Source of the DNA: Marinobacter sp. es.048
GTDB taxonomy: Bacteria; Pseudomonadota; Gammaproteobacteria; Pseudomonadales; Oleiphilaceae
Direction of reading: 5' to 3'
Length of the DNA: 64,000 bases
Assembly (NCBI RefSeq): GCF_900188435.1
Contig: NZ_FYFA01000001.1
Span: 2,170,001-2,234,000 of the forward strand
Shown here: positions 24,599-33,174 of the stretch, in pieces
Layout of the letters: every line of letters starts with the position of its first letter
How positions within the stretch are numbered: the first letter of the stretch is position 1
Translations under genes and position numbers: made by a program
Notes under the pieces: generated by a model
Seen by the model: only the letters and a program-made list of their open reading frames with translations
What the model was told of the DNA's origin: nothing
Databases searched by the model: none

Positions 24599-24613
24599 GG
24601 CGCTGGACAGCAA
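24584..24613. terminator. Perfect 12-bp inverted repeat across the transducer stop codon
   Basis: TTGCTGTCCAGC (24584-24595) and GCTGGACAGCAA (24602-24613) pair perfectly around a 6-nt loop that contains the TAG stop of the transducer gene. It lies between two convergent genes, 9 nt from the end of the symporter. There is no T-run on either strand, so it may be a bidirectional, Rho-assisted or RNA-stabilising 3' hairpin rather than a classical terminator. Confidence 0.5.
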
Positions 24614-24622
24614 GGATGCCGC

Positions 24623-25987
24623 TTAGCGTTTCCGGGTTGTGGTCGCGATCACGACACTGACCAGTCCGGAGCCTACCAGGGCACCAACGAAAGGCATCAG
24701 GGTGGGAATGCTGCCGGGGAAGCTGGCAGCTTCCAATCCGGCCATCAAGCTGCCACCGGAAATCCACCCGGGCAGAATCGCCCCGAAAAGCCCTGCCAGA
24801 CAGCCCAGAATCGCCGCCCGCGTGGTCATTTTGCCCCAGAGCCCCATCAGTACAGGCAGCACTGCCGTGGCACAAAGAAGGTCGGCGATCAGGAAAAGCC
24901 GCAATACCGAAATTCCCTGCAGAGCCACCAGAACCACAGGAATCATCAGCAGCACGGTAAACCATCGGGCACTGACAATGGACAACCCCTGTTTCTCAGT
25001 GACTGCCAGGGAGGCCAGGGCATTCTGAAGGGTATCCACGGAGGAGGCCACCAGGGTGATTGCCAGAATCAGGGCCGGCAAGGCCAGCCAGGCTGGGGCA
25101 TCAGCAAGCAGTGCAAAGAACGGGATCGGCGGGCTGCCAAGGTCGGCGCCACTCATGGCCGCCAGCATTCCAAGCCCGCCAACCACGGCGACAACGGCGA
25201 TGGTGACCACGCCGCCCAGCAGTGCTCCCCGGCTCAGGGCGTCGGTATCACGAGCCGACCACAACCGTTGCCAGTATCCCTGATGGAACAGGTTGGCGGC
25301 GGTTACGGCGATCACCAGAGTCAGCGCCACGCTCAGGGCCGCAGAGGTTGGTATGTCGGGCAAGGCTGCGGGAGCGGCCTCCGGAAGTTTGCCAAGCGCG
25401 ACGAAACTGACAATCGCCAGCAGGCCGATTAGCAACAGTGCCTGCCACTGATCAGTAACGATGCTGGCCCGGAGGCCACCGACAGCCGTGTATACGAGTG
25501 TGGTAACCGCAACGCCAATGACCACAATGCCGCCGTCAATACCGGAAAGCAGCGAGGTGATGGCACCGATAGCGGTGAGCTCCGCGGTGAGAAAGCAAAG
25601 CATGTAGAGCACTGAGATCATCGAGACGTAGCGTCGAACGCCATTGCCATAACAGGCGTTGGCAAACTCGCCGATGCTGCGCCCCTCGGGTAAAAAGCGG
25701 CGGATAGCCGGGCCACAGAAGGCGAACACGATAAACGGCAGCGCGGCACCCAGGGCGTAGCCTGCAAGTGCCAGAGGACCGACCAGCGCGCCCACCTCTG
25801 GCGGCGCAAACAGAATCCAGCCGCCCATTCCGGAGGCGAGGAAAGAAAGCCCCAATGCCCTGGCGCCCTGACTGTTCCTTGCCGTTACATAGTCATCCAG
25901 ACCGCCGTCCGCGAGACGGGCTCTTAGTCCGAGCCAGGCAAACAGGATCATGGCGACCGCAATCGCCGCGAGGGTGGTGTAAAACAT
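24623..25987 (-). CDS. Sodium:solute symporter family protein
   Basis: Inner-membrane transporter of the SSS family, 454 residues, with about 12-13 membrane helices. Landmarks: DDYVTARNSQGARALGLSFLASGMGGWILFAPPEVGA (the family's unwound first helix with the substrate/sodium region), VYTAVGGLRASIVTDQWQ (the conserved GG-x-x-A-x-x-x-T-D-x-x-Q signature) and LASSVDTLQNALAS. Shorter than PutP (about 500) because the C-terminal helices are trimmed. Substrate cannot be told. It converges with the transducer gene and follows phaC by about 100 nt, so it may be transcribed on its own. Confidence 0.85.
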   Translation of the reverse strand: MFYTTLAAIAVAMILFAWLGLRARLADGGLDDYVTARNSQGARALGLSFLASGMGGWILFAPPEVGALVGPLALAGYALGAALPFIVFAFCGPAIRRFLPEGRSIGEFANACYGNGVRRYVSMISVLYMLCFLTAELTAIGAITSLLSGIDGGIVVIGVAVTTLVYTAVGGLRASIVTDQWQALLLIGLLAIVSFVALGKLPEAAPAALPDIPTSAALSVALTLVIAVTAANLFHQGYWQRLWSARDTDALSRGALLGGVVTIAVVAVVGGLGMLAAMSGADLGSPPIPFFALLADAPAWLALPALILAITLVASSVDTLQNALASLAVTEKQGLSIVSARWFTVLLMIPVVLVALQGISVLRLFLIADLLCATAVLPVLMGLWGKMTTRAAILGCLAGLFGAILPGWISGGSLMAGLEAASFPGSIPTLMPFVGALVGSGLVSVVIATTTRKR

Positions 25988-26053
25988 CGGGAGCTTCTCC
26001 GCCAGTCATCAAGCGGGCCATAGTGCCACAACGGCGGATGCGGGGCGAGAAGC

Positions 26054-26079
26054 GGTGGCCCACAGGATTGCGGGCCACC
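26054..26079 (-). terminator. Candidate hairpin after phaC
   Basis: GGTGGCCC (26054-26061) and GGGCCACC (26072-26079) form an 8-bp stem with a 10-nt loop, starting 8 nt past the phaC stop on the minus strand. No T-run follows, so termination is uncertain. Confidence 0.35.
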
Positions 26080-26086
26080 CAAAGGT

Positions 26087-27889
26087 CTACTGTTTAACTG
26101 CTTCTGCAGCTTTGACTTTGACGTAGCTACCCGGTGCGTTCTCGATCGCAGGCAATTTCCCTTCGCCCGGGATACGAGCCGGTACTTCACCGTCCGAGAA
26201 GCGCGCAATCCACTCAAGCCAGTGGGGCCACCAGGATCCTGGATGGTGTTCGGATTGCTCGAACCAGGTGTCTGCATCCGGCACCAGGGTGTCATTGGTC
26301 CAGTAACCGTACTTTTCCTTGTAGGGCGGGTTGATTACGCCTGCAATGTGGCCTGAGCCGGAAAGCACAAAGTGGACATCACCACCGTGGGCCAAGGCTC
26401 CTTTGTAGGTGGTTTTCCATTTGGCGATGTGGTCCTGTCGGGCGGACAGGAAAAAAGAGGGTACGTCGATTTCGGACAGATTGATGGACTCACCCAGCAG
26501 GCTCAGGGAGTCTGGCTTTACCAGGCGGTTATTCAGGTACATTTGACGCAGATAGTAACTGTGCATCCGTGCCGGCAGATTGGTGCCATCGGTGTTCCAG
26601 TACAGCAGGTCAAATGCTGCCGGTTTCTGGCCTTTCAGGTAGTTATTGGTCCAGAACGACCAGAACAGTTCGTTTTCCCGCAGCAGGTTGAACGTGAACG
26701 CCATGGCGCGACCGTCCAGGTAGCCTTTGCGCTCCAGCATTCTCTCAATCCCCCGGATCGAGTGATCGTTGATGAATACCCCGATTCCGCCAGGGTCCGA
26801 GAAATCCAGCAGAGTAGTCAGATACGTTGCGCTGGTCACCGGATTGCGGCCTTTTTTCTTGAGCCAGGCCAGTGTTGAGCCCAGCAGAGTGCCGCCGATG
26901 CAGTAACCGATCACGTTCATCTGTTCTTCGCCGGTGGCCTCGGTAACAGCGTCCATGGCAGCCAGTGGCCCGAGCTCCATGTAGTCTTCCCAGCCCTTGT
27001 CCCGGAGGGAGGGACCTGGATTGCGCCAGGAAATAATGAAAACGGTCTGTCCCTGGTTCACCAGCCATTGGATAAAGGAGTTCTTGGCGGTCAGATCCAG
27101 AATGTAATACTTGTTGATCCAGGGCGGAACAATCAGCAAGGGGCGTTTGCTGACGGTTTCTGTGGTTGGAGAGTACTGTATCAACTGCATCAGTTCGTTC
27201 TGGTACACCACCTTGCCCGGAGTGGTCGCCAGGTTACGTCCCACCTCGAAGGCGGAGCGATCGGTCATGCCAACATTGAACAGGGACGGATTCTGGCGCA
27301 GGTCTTCGATCAACTGTCGACCACCGTCCACCAGGTTCATTCCCTTCCGTTCCCAGGTGATCCGGAGCACTTCCGGGTTCGTGGCCGGAAAATTCGAGGG
27401 TGACAGTGCGCTGGTCAGGTGCCGGGCGTAGAACAGCATCTGGTCCCGTCCTGCCGGGGGAATTCCTTCCATGCCGGCTGCCCAGTTCAGAAAGGCCCGT
27501 GAGTTGATCAGATAGGCCTGGTGGAGAACATCAAAAGTCAGATGCTTGTGCCAGTCCTCGGCCTGGAAACGCCGGTCGTCGGGCTCTGGTTCGGCAACGG
27601 GCATCTTATCCTTGCCCACGAGCCGGGCGAGGGTGTAATACCCCAGAGCGGCATGCTTGCGGGCCAGGTCCAGCTCTGCGCCTGCAAACCGGAGCGGGTG
27701 CAGCAGCAGGTCTTCTGCCATTGTCCGATAGGCATCAGACATTTCCGTTATCGTGGAGAGGGTTGCCGCATCCAGGACCCCATTATCTCCCAGCACTTTC
27801 TCCAGTTGGTGCTGTCCCTGGCGGACGTTGGTTTCGAAACCGTTGACGAGCTGACCAACTGCTTTCCCGAGCGTATCCAGACCGAACAT
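26087..27889 (-). CDS. phaC: Class I poly(3-hydroxyalkanoate) synthase PhaC
   Basis: Polymerises hydroxyacyl-CoA into storage polyester at the granule surface. 600 residues, the class I size. The lipase-like box NVIGYCIGGTLLGS carries the nucleophile Cys330; Asp486 (SARQDHIAKW) and His514 (LSGSGHIAGVINPP) complete the triad. The PhaC N-terminal domain (PSNFPATNPEVLR, near 165-175) is present. The ribosome-binding site AAGGGA overlaps the end of the phasin gene, 9 nt upstream, so phasin and synthase form a two-gene operon. No phaA, phaB or phaR is in the window. Confidence 0.95.
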   Translation of the reverse strand: MFGLDTLGKAVGQLVNGFETNVRQGQHQLEKVLGDNGVLDAATLSTITEMSDAYRTMAEDLLLHPLRFAGAELDLARKHAALGYYTLARLVGKDKMPVAEPEPDDRRFQAEDWHKHLTFDVLHQAYLINSRAFLNWAAGMEGIPPAGRDQMLFYARHLTSALSPSNFPATNPEVLRITWERKGMNLVDGGRQLIEDLRQNPSLFNVGMTDRSAFEVGRNLATTPGKVVYQNELMQLIQYSPTTETVSKRPLLIVPPWINKYYILDLTAKNSFIQWLVNQGQTVFIISWRNPGPSLRDKGWEDYMELGPLAAMDAVTEATGEEQMNVIGYCIGGTLLGSTLAWLKKKGRNPVTSATYLTTLLDFSDPGGIGVFINDHSIRGIERMLERKGYLDGRAMAFTFNLLRENELFWSFWTNNYLKGQKPAAFDLLYWNTDGTNLPARMHSYYLRQMYLNNRLVKPDSLSLLGESINLSEIDVPSFFLSARQDHIAKWKTTYKGALAHGGDVHFVLSGSGHIAGVINPPYKEKYGYWTNDTLVPDADTWFEQSEHHPGSWWPHWLEWIARFSDGEVPARIPGEGKLPAIENAPGSYVKVKAAEAVKQ

Positions 27890-27898
27890 GACTATCCC

Positions 27899-28231
27899 TT
27901 ATTTGGCGGCTTTCGGGCCGGGCTTGGCTGACACTTCGGATGCCTTCTCGAACACCTTCTGAATCTGCTCCCGGCTTTCGTTGAGGTAGTCCTGCCAGGC
28001 TTTCCAGTCTGCGGTGAGCTGCTCGCTCAGTGATTTCAGGGTTTCCGCCTGGTCTCCGGTCAGGCTTTTCAGCCCCTCCAGATCGCGGACTTCAGACACT
28101 TTTTTAGCCTGCTCCATGGTGACATCGGCATAACGGCGGAAGGCGTTTATCTGTAATTCCACAGCCTTGCCAAACTGCTCGAACAGGGTTTCGTTCAGGC
28201 GGGTCGCTTTTTCGAAAAACTCGGTGTTCAT
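27899..28231 (-). CDS. Phasin family protein
   Basis: Small amphipathic helical protein that coats PHA granules. 110 residues from ATG 28231, which has AAGGAG 8 nt upstream; a longer frame to 28288 is rejected. Phasin-type features: MNTEFFEKATRLNETLFEQFGKAVELQINAFRRYAD, no membrane span, and an Ala/Lys-rich tail (SAKPGPKAAK). It is first in the phasin-phaC operon and divergent from the DksA-like gene, with a 143-bp interval between them that should hold both promoters. The PHA synthase neighbour makes the phasin role likely. Confidence 0.88.
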   Translation of the reverse strand: MNTEFFEKATRLNETLFEQFGKAVELQINAFRRYADVTMEQAKKVSEVRDLEGLKSLTGDQAETLKSLSEQLTADWKAWQDYLNESREQIQKVFEKASEVSAKPGPKAAK

Positions 28232-28374
28232 AGACACAACTCCTTTGCATACAGGTTTGATATGGTTCCATTTTGCCCCATCCAGCATGACGCAATTTTG
28301 ACAAGCATCAATCCGGGGTTCAGCTTATGCTTTACTGTAGGAACATGTTTTCCCGGCAAGGCAGGAGGCGCCAC

Positions 28375-28695
28375 ATGACTGACCGGAAATCCGAACTTGA
28401 AACACTGAGGGCAGACCTGACGGCCAGGCTTTCCCGATATGAAGCTCACCAACACCGTGAGGGTGGTGCGCTGGACAAGGATTTCGAAGAGCAGGCTACC
28501 CAGACCCAGAATGACGAGGTGGTCGACTCGCTTGAAACGGAAACCCGCTCCGAACTTGCTCAGATCGAACACGCCCTCGCACGTATTGACAACGGTATCG
28601 GTGAGCAATGCGAATCCTGTGGTGAGGCCATCGATCCCCGCCGCTTGCAGGTGCTGCCTTACACCACGGTTTGCGTGGATTGTGCCCAAGACTGA
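28375..28695 (+). CDS. DksA/TraR family zinc-finger protein
   Basis: 106 residues from ATG 28375 (AGGAGG 7 nt upstream; longer frame rejected). N-terminal coiled coil ([21 protein letters not shown]), an acidic middle and a four-Cys zinc finger: CESC at 79-82 and CVDC at 100-103 around [17 protein letters not shown]. Shorter than DksA (about 150), like the DksA2/TraR-type variants, and with [14 protein letters not shown] at the coiled-coil tip instead of the usual DxxDxA. It may bind RNA polymerase's secondary channel, but tip divergence makes ppGpp synergy uncertain. 8 nt before the ABC ATPase gene, so probably cotranscribed. Confidence 0.85.
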   Translation: MTDRKSELETLRADLTARLSRYEAHQHREGGALDKDFEEQATQTQNDEVVDSLETETRSELAQIEHALARIDNGIGEQCESCGEAIDPRRLQVLPYTTVCVDCAQD

Positions 28696-28703
28696 CTGAA
28701 ACC

Positions 28704-29435
28704 ATGGAGCCAGGAAAGCAAGCCAGGACCGGCTCAGCAGTATTCCAGACCCGGGGCCTCACCAAAACCTATGACCAGGGTGAGGTTCAGGTTCATGCAT
28801 TGCGTGGGGTCGATCTGGACCTGTATGGCGGTGAACTGGTCGTCATGCTGGGCGCTTCCGGCTCTGGCAAATCCACCCTTCTGAACATCCTTGGTGGGCT
28901 GGATGTGCCATCGTCCGGTGAGGTCCGGTATCGCGATATTGATCTGAGTGCAGCCGGAGACCGCGAACTGACGCGCTACCGTCGTGAGCATGTTGGTTTC
29001 GTGTTCCAGTTCTACAATCTCATCCCCAGTCTCACCGCTCGGGAAAATGTCGCGGCCGTCACCGAGATAGCGATAAATCCGATGGCACCCGAAGAGGCGC
29101 TGGAATTGGTTGGACTGACGAGCCGCATTGACCATTTTCCGGCCCAGCTTTCCGGTGGTGAACAGCAGCGCGTTGCCATTGCGCGGGCGATTGCCAAGCG
29201 TCCGGATGTGCTCCTTTGCGACGAGCCAACCGGCGCCCTCGACTCGGCCACTGGTATACTGGTGCTCCAGGCCCTGGACAAGGCCAACCGGGAGACAGGC
29301 ACTACCACCGTCATCATTACCCACAATGCTTCCATCGCGGGCATGGCGGATCGCGTGATCACGCTCTCGGACGGCAACATCAGCGGTGAGCGCCTTAATG
29401 AGCGGCGCCAGGATCCCCGCACATTGTCCTGGTGA
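28704..29435 (+). CDS. ABC transporter ATPase, LolD/MacB type
   Basis: 243 residues from ATG 28704. Walker [11 protein letters not shown]-loop [15 protein letters not shown], signature [14 protein letters not shown], Walker [14 protein letters not shown] and switch His (ITHN) are all intact. The Q-loop [11 protein letters not shown] and D-loop GALDS are typical of the LolD/MacB/FtsE group that drives FtsX-type permeases from the cytoplasm. It is followed after 21 nt by such a permease and then by a HlyD-type adaptor, so the substrate is probably moved or extracted at the outer leaflet or periplasm. Substrate unknown. Confidence 0.92.
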   Translation: MEPGKQARTGSAVFQTRGLTKTYDQGEVQVHALRGVDLDLYGGELVVMLGASGSGKSTLLNILGGLDVPSSGEVRYRDIDLSAAGDRELTRYRREHVGFVFQFYNLIPSLTARENVAAVTEIAINPMAPEEALELVGLTSRIDHFPAQLSGGEQQRVAIARAIAKRPDVLLCDEPTGALDSATGILVLQALDKANRETGTTTVIITHNASIAGMADRVITLSDGNISGERLNERRQDPRTLSW

Positions 29436-29456
29436 CGGCAATAAAGAGTAACAGCA

Positions 29457-31838
29457 ATGTTCCCGAAGGGATTGAACACGGTTCTGAACGTAAAGTTGCG
29501 GCGGGAACTCTGGCAGATGCGCGGTCAGGTACTGGCCATCGCACTGGTTATTGCCGGAGGCGTGGGCGTGTGTGTGATGTCCCTTGTGAACTATTCATCG
29601 CTGTTGGCAACCAGAGCACAGTATTACGACCAACACCAGTTTGCCGAAGTGTTTGCTCCGGTTAAACGGACCCCACGTCATACTCTCAAGGAAATAGGTT
29701 CCCTTCCTGCCATCGCAAGGTACGAGGGGAGAGTCGAGGGAGCTGCAAAACTTGAGATGCCGGGGTTCCCGGATCCCGTGTCGGCCCGATTGGTGTCTAT
29801 TCCTCCGGAGGGTCAGCCCGAGGTCAATCGCTTGTTTATCCGTCAGGGACGACTTCCGGGAACCGGTCGCAGTCAGGAAGTCGCGGTCATCGGAAGCTTT
29901 GCCGAAGCACATGAGTTGGCACCGGGTGATCAGTTCCAGGCAATTATCAACGGCCGTCGACAGGAGCTGACCGTAACCGGCATTGTTGAGTCACCGGAGT
30001 TCATATACGTTATCCCCCCTGGCGGCATGCTACCTGACTATCGGCGTTATGGTGTGCTGTGGATGAACAGGGAGGCTCTGGAATCCGCCATGGACATGAG
30101 GGGCGCATTCAACAGCCTGGTAGTAACGCTGAGACCGGGTCATTCCGTAGCCTCCGTGGTCGATACCCTGGATCGGCTGCTGGCCCGTTATGGGGCGACG
30201 GGAGCTTTTGGCCGGGATGATCAGTTTTCTCATCGCTTTCTGAGTGACGAGCTGAACCAGTTGAAAACCATGGCGACGGTTTTCCCCCTCATTTTCATGA
30301 GTGTAGCCATGTTTCTGCTGAATGTGGTGATCGGCCGTCTGATCAGCACTCAACGGGATATCGTCGCTGTACTCAAGGCCTTTGGCTACAGCAACCGCCA
30401 AATCGCCTGGCATTACAGCAAACTGGTCATTGTGATTGCGGTTATCGGTTTGCTGGTGGGGATTGTCCTGGGGCTTTGGCTTGGGCGGTCGCTGGGGGAA
30501 CTCTACATGGATTACTACAGATTTCCCGGGTTGTTGTTCCGTATCGATCCCCTCTGGGTAATGCTATTGGGGATGATGACCATAGCGGTCGCCTGGCTTG
30601 GTGCCTGGAGAGCCATCAGGCAGGCGGCCTCCCTGCCGCCAGCCGAAGCTATGAGGCCTGAAGGTCCCGCCAGATACCGGGTGACCGTCGTAGAAAAGCT
30701 GCTCTCGGGAATCCGTTTCTCCCAACCCTCCCGAATGATCGTGCGCCAGCTCTCCCGTCGACCGGTCCGGACACTGCTATCCATGAGTGGGGTTGCCATG
30801 GCTACGGCCATCGTAATGGTGGGTAACTTCCAGTTCGATTCAGTATCCCTGATGGTGCACACGCAGTTTGCGCGTGTGCAGCAACAGGATCTGGCCGCGA
30901 CCTTTATTGATCCGGTAAATAGCGCGGCGCTGTTTGGCTTGCAGAGGCAGCCCGGGGTCCGATACGTCGAGGGTCGCCGCTCGGTACCCGCCCGTCTGGT
31001 TTCCGGGCATCGTGAGTGGCGAAGTGCGGTCACCGGAATACCGTCGGATGCGCGGCTGCAATTTGTTATCGACAGCAATCTGCAACCGGTTCCGTTGCCC
31101 AGGGAGGGGCTGCTGTTGACCGATTATCTGGCCGATGAATTGGGTGTCGGGCCAGGAGATGTTTTGCAGCTGGAGCTGCTCGAAGGTGACCGGCGAACGG
31201 TTATGGTTCCGGTCGCCGGTATCACCAGCGAGTTTCTCGGGGTAGGTGCCTATATGGGCCTCGATGCCCTGAACCGGGCACTGGGTGACGGGCCCCTGAT
31301 CAATCAGGCCATGATAAACCTGGACCCTGACATGGCTTCTGACGTCTACAACAGTCTTCGCGAAACACCGGGGGTGCTTGGCTTGAGTATCCGTCAGGCC
31401 ATGCTGGACAGTTTCTATGACACTCTGGCGCGGACCTTTCTGACGTTCACCTTTTTCAATAGCCTGATGGGCGGGATCATCGCCTTCGGCGTGGTCTACA
31501 ACACCATTCGGATTTCCCTGGCTGAAAAAGGTCGGGAGTTGGCGAGCCTGAGGGTGCTGGGGTACACCCATAATGAAGTTGCGCATATATTGTTGGGAGA
31601 GGTTGCACTCCTGCTGGTATTTGGCATTCCGCTCGGTTGGCTGATTGGCCAGGGGCTGGCACTCATGATTGTTACCGCCATGCAAACGGAGCTGTACAGG
31701 GTGCCCCTGACCATAACCAGTCAGACCCTTGGAATGTCCGCATCGGTGGTAGTGATATCGGCGATCGCTTCCGGGGTGATTGCCTGGTGGCGCCTGAAAG
31801 CGCTGGATCTGGTAGCGGTGTTGAAAACACGGGAATAG
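29457..31838 (+). CDS. FtsX-type ABC permease with duplicated transmembrane domain
   Basis: 793 residues. An N-terminal helix ([20 protein letters not shown]), a MacB-like periplasmic domain, then three helices around 270-390 ([37 protein letters not shown]). A second copy follows: helix near 440, periplasmic region, and three more C-terminal helices ([38 protein letters not shown]). This duplicated, eight-helix layout is common in type VII mechanotransmission ABC systems. With the preceding ATPase and following adaptor it forms a complete export or extraction system. Substrate is unknown. Confidence 0.88.
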   Translation: MFPKGLNTVLNVKLRRELWQMRGQVLAIALVIAGGVGVCVMSLVNYSSLLATRAQYYDQHQFAEVFAPVKRTPRHTLKEIGSLPAIARYEGRVEGAAKLEMPGFPDPVSARLVSIPPEGQPEVNRLFIRQGRLPGTGRSQEVAVIGSFAEAHELAPGDQFQAIINGRRQELTVTGIVESPEFIYVIPPGGMLPDYRRYGVLWMNREALESAMDMRGAFNSLVVTLRPGHSVASVVDTLDRLLARYGATGAFGRDDQFSHRFLSDELNQLKTMATVFPLIFMSVAMFLLNVVIGRLISTQRDIVAVLKAFGYSNRQIAWHYSKLVIVIAVIGLLVGIVLGLWLGRSLGELYMDYYRFPGLLFRIDPLWVMLLGMMTIAVAWLGAWRAIRQAASLPPAEAMRPEGPARYRVTVVEKLLSGIRFSQPSRMIVRQLSRRPVRTLLSMSGVAMATAIVMVGNFQFDSVSLMVHTQFARVQQQDLAATFIDPVNSAALFGLQRQPGVRYVEGRRSVPARLVSGHREWRSAVTGIPSDARLQFVIDSNLQPVPLPREGLLLTDYLADELGVGPGDVLQLELLEGDRRTVMVPVAGITSEFLGVGAYMGLDALNRALGDGPLINQAMINLDPDMASDVYNSLRETPGVLGLSIRQAMLDSFYDTLARTFLTFTFFNSLMGGIIAFGVVYNTIRISLAEKGRELASLRVLGYTHNEVAHILLGEVALLLVFGIPLGWLIGQGLALMIVTAMQTELYRVPLTITSQTLGMSASVVVISAIASGVIAWWRLKALDLVAVLKTRE

Positions 31839-31870
31839 GTGCGGAAGCAATCGGGGAGTGAACTGAGGTT

Positions 31871-33076
31871 ATGGCGAAAAAAGGGTTTGCCGGAAAGTGG
31901 TTGTTTTGGAGCGTGTTTGTGTTGCTCGCCGGTGCTGCAGTCGTGGTCACGATCCGGCCCGATCCGGTCTGGGTGGACCTGGCGCCGGTAACCCGTGGAC
32001 CAATGGAAATCACTATCAAGGAAGAGGGAAAAACCAGGGTGCGGGACCGTTATGTGGTGTCTTCCCCGGTTGCCGGATACTTACACAGGGTATTGCTGGA
32101 GGTGGGGGATCCGGTCATTCCGGGAGAGCTGCTGACAGAGGTGGACCCCATGCCGGCCAGTACCCTCGATGCCCGAAGCCGCGCCGAAGCCGAGGCCAAG
32201 GTACAATCGGCCCGCTCAGCGCTCAATTCTACCCGTCAAAAAGTCGCAGCCGCTGAGGCCGAAGCAGACCTTGCGGTTCGGGAACTCGCCCGTTTGCAGG
32301 CTCTCAGTGATGATCATTTTGTTTCCGACGAGCGTTTACAACAGGCGAGGGCCGCTGCAGACAGAACACAGGCTATTCTGCGTTCCGCCCGCTTTGATGA
32401 GGAAGTGATGGCCCATGAACTGGCAGCAGCCAGAACCCGCCTTGAAGTGTCTGCGGCGCGGGCTAATGGCGATGGCGTGGTTGAACGTGTGCCGGTCAGG
32501 TCTCCGGTGAATGGCTCAGTCCTCGGTATAGTCCGGAAAAGTGAGGGCGTGATTCAGGCCGGTGAGGCCATTCTGGAACTGGGTGATCCCGGGGCACTCG
32601 AGGTGGTTGTCGATGTGTTGAGCTTTGATGCCGTGAACCTCCGGCCCGGTATCGAGGCGCGCCTCACTGGCTGGGGCGGCGGCACCCTGGATGCCGTTGT
32701 CCGGCGGGTTGAGCCGGTGGGCTTCGAGGACGTGTCGGCCCTTGGCGTGGAGGAAAGACGGGTACAGGTGGTTGCGGACATTACCAGCCCCGCGGATGCC
32801 TGGCAGAGCCTCGGAGACGGGTACCGGGTGGACGCCGAGTTTCTGCTCTGGCGGTCAGACAATGTTCTGCAGGTGCCGGAATCTGCCGTTTTTGTCAGGG
32901 GCGGCCAGCATCAGGTATTCCGCGTTGTCGATGACAGGGCGGTTCTTACAGACGTGTCGGTCGGCCGTACAAACGGGTTTCATACAGTAGTCCAGGATGG
33001 ATTGACCGAGGCAGACCGCGTCGTCCGGCACCCGGATCGTCAGCTGGAAGACGGCAGCCGGATCAGGCTTCGGTAA
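31871..33076 (+). CDS. HlyD-type periplasmic adaptor protein
   Basis: 401 residues. One N-terminal membrane anchor (about 10-29), then a biotinyl/lipoyl half (VVSSPVAGYLHRVLLEVGD), a helical hairpin (about 90-200: AEAEAKVQSARSALNSTRQK, LAAARTRLEVSAARA), the second lipoyl half (VPVRSPVNGSVLGIV) and a beta-barrel domain ending LEDGSRIRL. This is the order of MacA/HlyD/RND adaptors. It should connect the FtsX-type permease to an outer-membrane partner, though no TolC gene is in the window. 32 nt after the permease gene. Confidence 0.88.
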   Translation: MAKKGFAGKWLFWSVFVLLAGAAVVVTIRPDPVWVDLAPVTRGPMEITIKEEGKTRVRDRYVVSSPVAGYLHRVLLEVGDPVIPGELLTEVDPMPASTLDARSRAEAEAKVQSARSALNSTRQKVAAAEAEADLAVRELARLQALSDDHFVSDERLQQARAAADRTQAILRSARFDEEVMAHELAAARTRLEVSAARANGDGVVERVPVRSPVNGSVLGIVRKSEGVIQAGEAILELGDPGALEVVVDVLSFDAVNLRPGIEARLTGWGGGTLDAVVRRVEPVGFEDVSALGVEERRVQVVADITSPADAWQSLGDGYRVDAEFLLWRSDNVLQVPESAVFVRGGQHQVFRVVDDRAVLTDVSVGRTNGFHTVVQDGLTEADRVVRHPDRQLEDGSRIRLR

Positions 33077-33174
33077 TGGCCTGCATTGCCAGGTCCGAGC
33101 GTTAAAATGAGAGGACATATCACGTTTCGCTGGCTAGACTGACGGCATAAAACAACAAAAAGGAGCTTGGCACG

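Noticed and set aside
23684-24613. 309-codon minus-strand open frame opposite the transducer
   Set aside because: Phe/Leu/Arg-rich translation of the antisense of a Pro/Glu/Lys-rich stalk; typical composition artefact.
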